Shown here: in pieces, positions 35,157 to 45,375 of the stretch
How positions within the stretch are numbered: position 1 is the first letter of the stretch
Layout: each line of letters starts with the position of its first letter
NCBI GenBank assembly: GCA_029582165.1
Contig: CM055877.1
Span: 21,364,355 to 21,428,354 of the forward strand
Origin: Portulaca oleracea
Taxonomy: Eukaryota > Streptophyta > Magnoliopsida > Caryophyllales > Portulacaceae
Length of the DNA: 64,000 bases
Direction of reading: 5' to 3'
Program-made: the position numbers and the translations under genes
Notes under the pieces: model-generated
What the model saw: only the letters and a program-made list of their open reading frames with translations
Databases searched by the model: none
Told to the model about the DNA's origin: nothing

Positions 35157-36062
35157 ATGCAGCAGATTCCGGAGTTCGAGTTTGATCCAAAAATAGAGAG
35201 GACTTTTCACCAGAGGAAGAGGCGAAGACTAGAAGAAGCTAGAAAAGAGACACCCGCACAGCATTCTGAGATGGCCAGAGAAGAACCACCGATAACCTTT
35301 GGCCAATACGTGACTTCGAACGTCACAAGCGCAACCACCACCATCATATTACCTGAAGTGGGGAACAATTTCAAGCTGAAGAACTCTCTCATCAACTTAG
35401 TGAGAGCTACGCCGTTCCATGGTCTCTCGACCGAGGATCCCAACCGCCACCTTCGCATCTTTCGAAAAGCATGCGACACCTTAAAAGCCAACGAGTCCTC
35501 GCTGGACGCAATCAAGCTGAGGTTATTTCTATTTTCCTTGGAGGATCGAGCATGGGAGTGACTGGATCCCCTACTGGCGAACTCCATCAGCACATTCGAG
35601 AAAATGGAAAGAATGCATGTGAATGCTTCCCCTCCTCCCCTATGTGATTCCTGTTACTTTTTTGAGCATGCTACTCTTTATTGTCATAATGGGGTGGGTA
35701 GTAGTGCGCTACCTGACCAAGCCAACTTTGTTGATAACCTTACCCAAAGACTTCTTTTTGACCCCTATTCCAACACATACAACTCTGGTTTGAGACCCCA
35801 CTCTAATCCTTCTTACCGTAACCAAATGGGTCACCCACAAGGACAAATACCTCATGCTCAACCCTACCAATCCCCTCAAAATCCCGACTTAGAGCCTATG
35901 ATGAAAGCCCTACTCCAGGCCAGACAAAAACAATTCGAGCATCAACAAAGGCATGATGAGGTGATTAAGGCTTTAGCCACTAAGGTTGACCTTTTATCCA
36001 CCCACTACCAAATGCTTGAGAACCAGATAGCCATTCAGTCTGGTACTTCCACCACCCCTCCT
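35157..36062 (+). pseudogene. Athila gag, 5' part
   Basis: The frame from ATG 35157 reads 'MQQIPEFEFDPKIERTFHQR', then 'NNFKLKNSLINLVRATPFHG', 'LSTEDPNRHLRIFRKACDTL' and 'DAIKLRLFLFSLEDRAWE', the classical Athila gag core. A TGA at 35559 replaces the expected Trp. The frame resumes and, after a deletion near 35600, continues with a zinc-knuckle-like 'CDSCYFFEHATLYC', a Pro/Gln-rich segment, and a helical 'LLQARQKQFEHQQRHDEVIK'. It is cut at 36062 by the Tat LTR. An upstream in-frame ATG (35031) would add a Phe-rich segment and was not preferred. Confidence 0.8.
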
Positions 36063-37685
36063 TGTAGGACCCAGAAAAATTCCCGTTCGGGGAAAATTTT
36101 TCGGATGCGCTACTTAAACGATCGGGAGCCGACTAAGGTTGCTAAATCCTTAAATAAGGATATTTTTATTTTTCGAAATTAATTTGCGGGGTAATGAAAC
36201 TTTATTTATTTACAAACCCGTTTTTTATTATTTAAATTATTCGAAATTAAACAAAATATTTTAATAATGATTTAATCCCGGCCTACTAATCAATTTCAGG
36301 CCCAATGAGGAATAAGCAGGCCACCAGAATCTTTTAAAACCCGCCTAGGTTTTAACAGACTCTAGGCTGGGACGCTTGCTTCCCCGGCCCAAAGAGAAAG
36401 TAAGTTGAAATTGATAAAACCCGCCTAGGTTTTATCAATTTCTGGCTCATTTCTCTCGGGCCCCGCCTTGAATTAATATTGGACATGAACTAAATCATTT
36501 TTTTAAAATATTTTATGCACAAACGAATATTTTAAATAATTAAACGAAATTATAAAATGTAAAAGAGTCGTCAGCCGAGTTAAGGAAGTCGACAAACCAT
36601 AAACATGATAAAAAGTGACTCCGGTCTACGAACACGATTTCTAGATTCGGGGGTAAGGTTACGAATTCGAGAGTTATAAGAACTCTCGAATCCGCCTGTT
36701 AGAAAGCAGACTCTACAAATCGACGTTGAAAAGAAAGAGAGTGGGGAGAAGTTTGGTCAATTTCGCGAAGTTATTATTCAAATCATGCAAAATTAAAACA
36801 TAATGTTTACTCTTACAAAATATGTACAAGTAAAGGAATTAAAGAATGGGTTACATGATGAGATACAATAATATAAAAATGAAATCAAACCTTGCTTAAA
36901 GGTGATGGATGTGATGGACTTGATCCCTTGATTTGGCCTTGACTTGGATGCAATAATGTAGGTGGTTTAGAAGGGTGGTATATGGATGATAGTATGTATA
37001 TGATAAGTGTGATTATGAGGGGATTAGAGATGAAATATGGAGAGAGTTTGATAGTAGTTGATTGAAATTTTGTAGAGTTATGGTGATAGAGGGTGATTGT
37101 TGATGGATTGAAGGAAGTAGAATGTGGAGAGAATTTGAGTATAATGGAGGTAGTTTGTGAGAGTTGTAGATGAAATGAGGGTGAAATGGAGGGGGTATTT
37201 ATAGGAGAGGGAGTGAGAGATATGGAGGGAGACCAAAGGGAACATACCCTACAAATCATGTCCTCCTTGGATCAAAACCTAGGCGGGTTTCGGGAGGTCA
37301 AACGCAAAGTCAATCACGTGGGCAAAAATCAGGGGATTGCATGCATGCAGATTTTGGCGCCAGAATACTTAAAACCTAGGCGGGTTTTAGCTGATCATCA
37401 CACGGATCGGTGACGTGGCAGAAACGATGCCGAATTGCTTCTTGAATTAAAACCTAGGCGGGTTTTAATTTCTGGGTGAGGGCGCGCTTTGGGCCCGCTT
37501 CTGTGTGGGCTGCCTTCCGAAAATTAAAACACAGGAGGGTTTTAGCGAATGTAGGTGGCCTGTTTTGTCTTCTTGGGCTCAAGTTGTTGATCTTTTGGGC
37601 CCACTGACCCATATATTATTCGGCCCACGTGATTTGCTAATCTTGATGAGTCGGGATTACGCCGGTACAAATACCAGCGTCTACA
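36063..37685 (-). repeat. 3' LTR of the Tat-lineage element
   Basis: On the minus strand the LTR starts TGTAGACGCTGG after the purine tract AAAGTGGGGGCTCTC (37700-37686) and ends GGGTCCTACA at 36063, inserted into the Athila gag. The 1623-bp LTR contains six copies of the 18-nt dyad motif described separately. Its partner 5' LTR is not in the window, because the element is truncated at about 53005. Target duplication cannot be checked for that reason. Confidence 0.75.
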
Positions 37686-37700
37686 GAGAGCCCCCACTTT
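37686..37700 (-). other. Polypurine tract of the Tat element
   Basis: Minus-strand AAAGTGGGGGCTCTC directly abuts the LTR start TGTAGACG; G-rich tracts of this kind are usual in Tat elements. Confidence 0.75.
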
Positions 37701-38583
37701 GATCGAGTCCGAATAGGACAAAGGTCAAAGTAGTTTGAGGATATGACTTTAGATTGCAAAGCCTGAAGTGATGCTTGGAAGCTGAGTCTTGCATCGCGGT
37801 TGTGGACGGCATGCTCCTCTTTTGGGATGATCTCGAGAAAGAATGATGCTCTACCTGACTATTGATGAGTCGTTGCTGATCTCAGGCTAGAATGACGCCC
37901 TACTTAAAGTAGTCTCAGGCGTCTGATGACTACCTTACTTGAAGGTGTGGGCTGACACTTGGAAGCTTCGTCCTGTGTCGCAGTTGTGGGCGGCATGTGC
38001 CTCTTTGGGGATGATCTCGAGTAAGAATGATGCCCTACTTGACTATTGATGACAGCGACCTTTTATGCGGTAGCTGGGGAGCTGGCGAATTTTTATGCGG
38101 CAGCTGGATGATGGTGGTCCCTTTGTCGGCGACCTGAAAGTCAGGAGAAAATCAAGTATTAGTTTTATAGAAAGATAAAGGAGGTTTGAATTTTTACCTG
38201 GGTTTCGGAAACGCAGAGCTGAATCAAGGACTCAGGCTGTGAGGCGTTGGGCCGTGCATTTGGCCTGCAGGCGACACAAAACCTAGGCGAGTTTTGATGT
38301 CTTCCCTTGGGCTGACGCGAGGAACTGGGCCGTGATTTCTAGGTTGTGATTGCAACAAAACCCAGGCGGGTTTTATGTTCATTTTTCTCTTTTCTTTTTT
38401 TTCTTCTTCTCGTGAAAGGAATCAAAGTGGGGCACAACCCACATGCGGATGTAATCGCGCCACGTCACCATGTCTCTCTTTTGGGTGGCAAGAGGATGAC
38501 CTTTGGATTTCCGGCCAATGAAATGCATTTGGCATCTCGAGGCGGGTTCGAGAAACGAATGGCTCACATTCACCCAACCTTTC
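37701..38583. other. Non-coding region between Tat LTR and antisense gene 1
   Basis: Contains partly repeated sentences: 'gatgatctcgagaaagaatgatg' near 37828 recurs as 'gatgatctcgagtaagaatgatg' near 38010, together with 'gcatcgcggttgtggacggcatg' / 'gtgtcgcagttgtgggcggcatg', a direct duplication of about 180 bp with divergence. Two dyad motifs are at 38278 and 38357. No ORF is convincing. Confidence 0.6.
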
Positions 38584-41500
38584 TATAAATTCAAAGGTAT
38601 TTTACTCATTTCATTCATATCCTCATTTCCTTCACATCTTACTCCTTCTTCCACTCTAGAAAGGAATTCTTGCTCTTTGAAGTAAGCTCGGGTTTTAAAA
38701 GATGCAACCTCGGAGTCATAGGAATCCACCCCTTCCTCATGCAGCGGCATGGCCCTATGAGAGATCTTCTCGGCGCAACTTTGTTCCTGGCACGGAGGCG
38801 GCCCCTTCCGATCTTATTGTTCAATCTTGGAACCACGCTTAGTTTTACCGCTTTCATGGCAAGGTAACTCTTGAATTTCTCCTCTTGTACTTAGTTTAGC
38901 GTAAAAATGAACAAGCATGAATTTATTTTCCATATCTTGTCGATTTTTGACTATATTAAGTATGCATGTTAGGATATTGAATGATCCTTTTATTACTTAA
39001 TTTTGACCGAAAACTGACTTGCAAACCGTAAAATGGACCAAAAAATGCTTTCAACGCTCGACCCATGCATAAAACCTAGGCGGGTTTTAATTTTTCTTCG
39101 AACGTCCTCTGGCCCATTTGTCCAAGAAGCGGCCCACTTGAGGAAATAAAACCCAGACGGGTTTTATTTTGGTCTGCTGGGCCGGCGCGCTTCTTGGGCC
39201 GAAAATAGCGTTCTAGCGAGGTCAAAACCTAGGCGGGTTTTGACTGTATTTTTTTCTTTTTGGTGTTGCTGGACCGTCTCGGGCCGATGTACCTGGGCTT
39301 GCGGGATCATTTCGTGGGCCGTGGCTGTGAGCCCAGTGTTTGTCCTGGATCCAGCTAGGGTCCATGAAATTATGTCTTTGGCCCAAAATGTCAACTGAGC
39401 CCCCATTTTAAATAATTTGCTGGAACTTTTCCGGTCGTATTTAGGAGGATAACCTGAAAACTCCTGGTATCCTGAAAGAGCCTCCTAAGGTGGCTAAGTG
39501 GATCCTTGGAAACTTTGTTCGTGACACTTTGACCGCGGCGGGATTTATGCCTTTCTGGAAGTGCCTGGAGGCCTGGAAGAATCAGACCTTCCGCATCATA
39601 GGTCAAGCAATGGCTAAGAGGTTGTAGGATTTAACTAACTCATTTCACTTTCCCGTGGGTGAGATGACGATCACGCCTACAGATTTTGTTATGATCACTG
39701 ATCTTCCTTGGGGTGGGCAGGACGTGGTCTTTGACGCGGAGATCCCTCCGGTAGTTCTGGATATGTTGGGTCCAGTGTCTGCGCGTTTGGGACAACGGCA
39801 AGGTCTCCCCAATTTCGCTTATAAGCACTTTGAATTGGTCATCCGCGATGCAAGTTTCCAAGATCTGCCTGAAGAGCAGCGCCGCTTCATTTTCTTGGCA
39901 TACGTGATCTCTGCTACCCTTTCTGCCAACCATGGGGACAATTAGGGGTGGGCATAACAGGTTAACCGCATATGTGGTTAACCGCTTTTGAGGTTTTTGG
40001 ATTTTGAAAACCTAAACCGCAACCGCAATATGCGGTTAACCGCTTTTGCAATCTGGAAACCTAAACCAAACCTCGAAACCGCAATTTAGAATTAAGCGGT
40101 GCCGATTAACGACTTTTAAAATCTGAAAATTTACTCGGTTAACATACACCATTTATGATTAACTGATTTCCTTGAAATTTACAATAACAGTTATGCAAAT
40201 AAATGCCATCATATTACTAATAAGTTCATATTCCGATACGACGATATGCATACGCCGGCACACCGGCCGCCGGTACTTGCTGCCTAGTCTGGCAATCTGC
40301 TGCCCCTACCTTTGAAAAAACAGTGAATGTCAAATGACCAACAATTGAATAGAATTAGGGACCTACGGTTTGTGAGTGAGAAAAATGAGAGATTGTTTGT
40401 CTGGAAGTGTGAGTGAATAGAATTCGAAAGTAGGGTTTTTTCAGTTTTCACTTTCCCGGTTCACAATTGAATCCAATTACAAAAATTAAAAAAACTTTAC
40501 TCAATTTTTTTTCCAGCGACGCATGGCAGTTGCACAGCCCACGGGAGCAGAACTAGGATTTTTTTTTCAACTTAATTGAGAGCGGTTAACCATTTCATGA
40601 AAATCCAAAACCAAAACCTAAACCGCTCATAGCGGTTTGGTTAACCTAAACCACTTTTATGCAAAAATCAATTCGGTTAACCGCATTTTGTGGTTTGGTT
40701 TATGTGGTTTTGCGGTTCAATTTGCAGTTTAGGTTTATGTGTCCGCCCCTAGGGACAACATTTCCGAGACGTGGTTCCGAAACCTTCTCAACTTTGATAA
40801 TATTCGAAACCTGAACTGGGGCAAGGCGTCCTATGCGAACTTCATCCACTGGGTTCATCGTGGCGTAAGACTTTCGCAGATGCGGACCCGGTCTACCTTC
40901 ATGCGGCTTAGACTCGTTACCAATATGGTCCTTCCTTGTGGAAGGTGCTCGAGGTACGTGCTCGAATATTCCCTTTTCAATGCAGTTCATCCTTTCTTCC
41001 TTATCTAACCTCATGTTCAAGCAGTCATGGGCGTCTGAGTACATCTCGGCCCTGGGTATTCATTCGAAGAAGAATAAGACGGTACCAGCTACCGAACGCT
41101 GGACTACTGAGGGCATTCATGACAAAAAGTATAAGTCAAGGAGCCTTGACCTCATTTGTAGCATTTTGGAAAATTTGAAACCAATATATCTTCATGCCCA
41201 ACAACCTTCTTCCGTTTTCCTCTACATGTCATCCTTAGATGCTCCTTTCTTTTTGCAAGATCAAGTAAACTGGCGTCCTTGGGTCCATTTTGATGTCGGA
41301 GAGCTACCACAACCTTTGCATTTGGTGGAGCATGACACCTGTCTTCGCCTTTTGGTCGAAGGGCCTTATAGTTATGTGTGGTATTTAGGAGAGAGAGCCT
41401 CGAGGCAAATCCTGGGAGGTTACCCAGGTCTCTTTCCCTTGGATCCTCCAGCACATATCTTTGAGCCATGGGGGGTTGACCCGAGAGTTCTGAGAGATCT

Positions 41501-43012
41501 GGTTCGAGGTCAAGATTTTGACAACTTTGTGCATAACATTCCACAAGAGCAACTCAATGAGGAGTTCGAATGTTATCTTAGCCGTTTGGCTCCCTGAGTG
41601 GTATGTATCTTCCTCCTTCATCTTTATTATGTTTCGGCTGATTTCTGACCAGAAGATCTAAAGCTGGGGCCCTATGCCAAGGCTGCTGAGGTGGAGATTC
41701 CACCAGAGAGGAAAAAGATCGGTGCTTCTTGGACGTTGAGAACAGCAGCGAGTGTTCCACACCCCAAGCATTTGATCGTAAACCGGTAATCCTTCATTTT
41801 ATGTTTCTTCCTTTTTATCCCTCATGCTACTTATGGATAACCCCGGTCTTTGCTATCTTTCAACCAAGATGGGCTTTCCTCCGACAACTGACTAAGGAGT
41901 GGAGCACCATGAGGAAGTTTATTGATCGGGGATTCACCGGCTCAGGTAGATATCGAGGCGACACCACCAGAAGAGCCGATATGGAGGTTGATGCGGAGCC
42001 TGTTCCCAGGGAACCACCTCGGCGTTCTTCTGTAGGTTCTCCTCGCACAGACCCCCCACACCGCTCTTTGGTAGGGGAATACTCTTCTCGTGGTCGATCT
42101 CGGAAAGAAGTTGGTGGATCTTCTCGTCCTCCTCTATAAGCTGTGCCAGAGGATCGCGACAAAGGCGTTCTGGTCGATGGTCAACACTCAACTGGATCTC
42201 ACCATAGTAGGTCTGGTAGTAGAGATCGTCGTCCTCAGGGTATGGAAGAAGACATGGCTCAGATGTCCTTCGAGGAGCCACTTGTTCATGGAGGGTCGTA
42301 TCACAGTGCTGGGTATTGTGGTGATACTTAGCCCTATTCCTACTGTGTAAAGGATGCTTCCGAGTCAAGCGCCAAATACCGGCCTTCTCATTCTCGTCGT
42401 ACTCCAGCTTCAGTGCGCTCTGCTCGTCGTGGTCGGGAGATAGTGGTGAGGGACCGTGACTCAGGTGCATCCGTAGGGTATCATGGCAGTCAGGCCCTAG
42501 CGGATGACGCTACTTCATGTCCTTCACCGTACGCCGCTTCCTCTTTTGGTTCTGGTTCTGCAGGGTGGCATATCCCTACTCCTAGGATGGGTCCGTCGTG
42601 GCCCATGGGTTCACAAGAGTGGTCTACGCCTCAACACTCCTGGCTAGGAGGATCTGCTTCTTCTGGTTGGCCAGTCCCCGGTTATGGAACCGGTCCTGTA
42701 TGGCCTACTCCATCTGTTGAGTGGCAGGCTCCTGATCATTCTTGGCTGGTTGCTTCACAGGAGCATTCCATGTCTTCACCGTCGAGCGTACATCTGTCGG
42801 CAGTGCTCTTGTTCGGGCCATCGCCTCCCGTGCAGATTGCTCCTGGTCCCAACTACTATTCCTGGGACACCTATTTTGGCACGGCCGGTACATCTAACGA
42901 TGAAGCTTCAAATGCGGGTGACAACTTGGCAGAGGACAGCGGCGATTCGGGCTCCTTTGTGATCAAACTTATGCAATGCAAGACTCTTTGTACTTTTTTT
43001 TTAAATGCGTGA
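38584..43012 (+). pseudogene. Antisense gene 1 of the Tat element: plant mobile domain (PMD)-like protein with introns
   Basis: A TATA box (TATAAAT, 38584-38590) precedes an ATG at 38702 (MQPRSHRNPPLP). Likely exon 1 ends 38860 at AAG|GTAACT. Exon 2 begins about 39445 and reads 'KVAKWILGNFVRDTLTAAGF', 'HFPVGEMTITPTDFVMITDL' and 'PWGGQDVVFDAEIP', the pattern of plant mobile domain proteins; it is split by a MITE (39943-40751) and continues 'NISETWFRNLLNF'. An intron 40954-41024 (GTACGTG...TTCAAGCAG) leads to 'YISALGIHSKKNKTVPATER' and 'WRPWVHFDVGELPQPLHLVE'. The C-terminal part (42413-43012) is rich in Gly, Ser, Trp and Pro. Several stops make it a pseudogene. Antisense extra ORFs, some with PMD, are known in Tat-lineage elements. 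Confidence 0.65.
39943..40751. mobile_element. hAT-type MITE (809 bp) in a PMD exon
   Basis: Terminal inverted repeats TAGGGGTGGGCA and, read from the right, TAGGGGCGGACA; 8-bp duplication gggacaat (39935-39942) / gggacaac (40752-40759). The body repeats 'ggttaaccgc' words in both orientations. Removing the element restores the reading frame of the PMD exon across the site (...SANHGD / NISETW...). Confidence 0.9.
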
Positions 43013-43578
43013 CTCTTTGTATTATTATGCAAGACGCTTTGTATTATTTTTATTATGCAAGACACGGTGTATGCACAACTTTGACGCTTTATTAATGCAA
43101 TTTTGAATGATTTTCTACATGATGGGATTAATCCCAATTAAACCCGCTTCCCCAAAAGAAAAGAAAATAAAAAAAGAACCAAAAACTTAAGTGTCGGTGT
43201 TAACTCGAGCAAAAATTTTAGAACCAAGCGTCATTGGGCCGATAACAAAACCCGAGACATAAACGATACACAAATGGGTCGATTTGAAGCCAAAGGGAAA
43301 AGCCTAAAAGAAAACAACGAGCAAATGGGCTGCGAGAACTTAAAACCGGGCCTGGACCGCTTTAAAACCTAGGTGGGTTTTAGCGGCTGAAGAAGGCGGG
43401 CCTAGGCAGGCTGAGGCGCGCGCGCGTGGTCCTGCTGAGGTTAACCTAGGCGGGTTTTAACTTCTTTTTTTTTTTGTTGCTAGCCGTTGGAAGGAGGCTT
43501 GAATCATGAGATTTGGAGCAATGTCCATATAACCGTTTTGATGGATGATTTGCTCCATTTTGATCTTTGATGAAAGTG
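43013..43578. other. Spacer between antisense genes 1 and 2
   Basis: Begins with a T-rich 3'-UTR-like part carrying 'gactctttgtattatt' repeated three times (43010-43060), then a non-coding stretch with two dyad motifs (43364, 43441) 77 bp apart. No ORF is credible. Confidence 0.5.
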
Positions 43579-45158
43579 TATAAATACCCTACCTTATGCA
43601 TGTGATCACCATCCTTCTCTTCTTCTTCAAAACAAAACTCATACAAAGCTCTCTCAAAATCATCATGGCGTTCGAAAAGAAGCTTGCTACTTAGATGAGC
43701 ACCTTGTCCAAAGAAGAGAAGAAAGAGCTTGGGAGATACAAGTTGACGAGCTTGTTGAGCCTTCGGCAAGTGAGAGTTAACCATGACTTTCTCTGTGTGG
43801 CGAAGACTTTTTGGGATCCGAAGATGCATGTTTTCCATTTCACATCGAGGGAGTTATGCCCGCTTCCAGAGGAGTGGTCTTCTATTCTCGGGACAAATCA
43901 CTTCGCGTGTCAGATGTCACCTCCAACATCTATTGACGTTGGTAAACAATACAAGGAGTTGTTATGCCTTCCATCCCGGGTCATAGGAAGCGCACTATTC
44001 AGTGATAATGTAGATTTCCAAACTATCGTCAAATATTTTCAATCTCTTGATACATTGGAATATGGTCCGGTGATACGAGTGCAAGCACTCGTATCATACC
44101 TCCTCGGAGAATTCTGCTTCTATCATGGTGGGCAAAGAACTGAGCCGGCGAGCCTGATCCTGATTGTTGAAGACATGGCCCGAGGCAACAACTCGGTGCC
44201 GCTGATGCTAGTGGAGACTATGATGAGTTTGGACGATCCAAATCCAGAACATGAACTTCGTGGGAGCCCCCTACTTCTTTAGGTACATTTTTCTCCCTCT
44301 TTTCTTCTTTTCTCATTTTTTCTAGCCTACCTACTATTTGTAAATCCTAGGCGGGTTTTACATTTTTTTTTCTTTCGTTAGTTTGGGAATTATTGGTACG
44401 CAATCGTAACCCGTGCTAACTTTTGTGGACAAATATGGCTGATGGAGCGTTTGGGCCTTATCGAGGAGCCTCGAACTTCCTCGGCAGTCGGGAAATATTG
44501 TCAAAAGAAGCGAAAATATACCGATCGTCAATCGGTAACGGAATGGATCGCCTTTCTAAAGGAGTGTCGCGATATCATATGGTGGAACAAGTGGTGGCAT
44601 ATTCCCGAGTATGTAACTCGTGACTCCCGCAATGCCTATGTGTGCATCGCTGGTTTGACACACATGACTTTCAACTTTCCGGAACGGGTGCGGCGATAAA
44701 TGGGCCGCAAACAAAACATCCCTGAGTTGTTATGTGAAGCCCCTGAACAATTGAAGCTTCGCAGTTCGGTGATGGAGCCGTGGCTAAAGTACTGGGAAAG
44801 AAGGCTGACTCTTAAGGCTCCATCAAAGGCACATATATCACAGTTTGCTGACGCTGGCTATCATAAATGGTTGATCGCGGCCGTCGAAACTCGCTGTGCT
44901 GGAGAGGCGAGAAGAGAGAAGACATCTGTGAAGGAAAGATTAGGTCCTCGTTCATCAGTAAAGGACCGTCTTGTCGCAAAAGTCTCGGCAAAAGACCGGC
45001 TTGGTCCGAGGGTGGAGACACGAAAACCACATAGGCGGGCCTGCAAACCTAATGACAAAGAGATGGACCCAAATGTGCCTAGAGACATGGAGATTGATCC
45101 TGAGCCCACTAGCGAAGTGGAAAAAAATGAAGCAGGATTAGAAGATGGATGGAAGTGA
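43579..45158 (+). pseudogene. Antisense gene 2 of the Tat element, unknown plant protein family with an intron
   Basis: A TATA box (GTATAAATA, 43579-43587) lies 78 bp before the ATG at 43665 (MAFEKKLAT, then TAG and an in-frame ATG at 43695). Exon 1 reads 'VNHDFLCVAKTFWDPKMHVF', 'HFTSRELCPLPEEWSSILGT' and 'LVSYLLGEFCFYHGG'. Near 44255 a shift into another frame would give 'NFVGAPYFF', then an intron of about 110 bp (donor near 44281, acceptor TTCGTTAG) containing one dyad motif. Exon 2 has 'WYAIVTRANFCGQIWLMERL' and 'CRDIIWWNKWWHIPEYVTRD'; a TAA at 44697 interrupts it, and the tail to 45158 is rich in Lys/Arg repeats ('KERLGPRSSVKDRL') and acidic at the end. The 'FWDP..HVF.F' and 'P..EEW' pattern is seen in a poorly described plant protein family related to retroelement ORFs; I cannot name its function. 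Confidence 0.55.
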
Positions 45159-45375
45159 AGGAACTGAACTGCTTTGCCAGAATAAACTTTTATTTAATTA
45201 TGCCTTCTGAATTTCCTTCTTACAAGCGATGTACTTGCATTATCAATTAATAAACAAAGAAATATTGTTTATGATTATTGTGTTCTTGCAAACTTTATTT
45301 TTTCTAATATACATGAGCATTTATCGAATATAAACAAAGTGTGTGAAAATTGGTTTTCCAATTGCTTGGTTGTAT
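45159..45375. other. Convergent 3' spacer between antisense gene 2 and Tat pol
   Basis: An AT-rich interval with 'aataaac' polyadenylation-like words on the plus strand (45180, 45250). The pol frame ends on the minus strand at 45376, so two transcription units would converge here. Confidence 0.45.

Larger units (their letters stand above)
36336..44359. repeat. Dispersed dyad motif AAAACCTAGGCGGGTTTT, 14 copies
   Basis: Copies start at 36336, 36416 (both as the reverse complement), 37274, 37371, 37449, 37526, 38278, 38357, 39071, 39148, 39224, 43364, 43441 and 44342. The outer AAAACC...GGTTTT is dyad-symmetric around TAGGCG, and CCTAGG is itself palindromic. Neighbour spacings inside clusters are 80; 97, 78, 77; 79; 77, 76; and 77 bp. 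Six copies are in the 3' LTR, the rest in leaders and introns of the antisense genes; none is in an exon or in pol. Sequence between copies is mostly dissimilar apart from GGGCC / GCGCGC words near the middle. Confidence 0.85.

Noticed and set aside
36336..44359. CRISPR-like look of the 18-nt motif with about 59-nt spacers
   Set aside because: The window is plant nuclear DNA, the copies are scattered in small groups on both strands over 8 kb, and no cas genes exist. It is described as a dispersed dyad motif instead.
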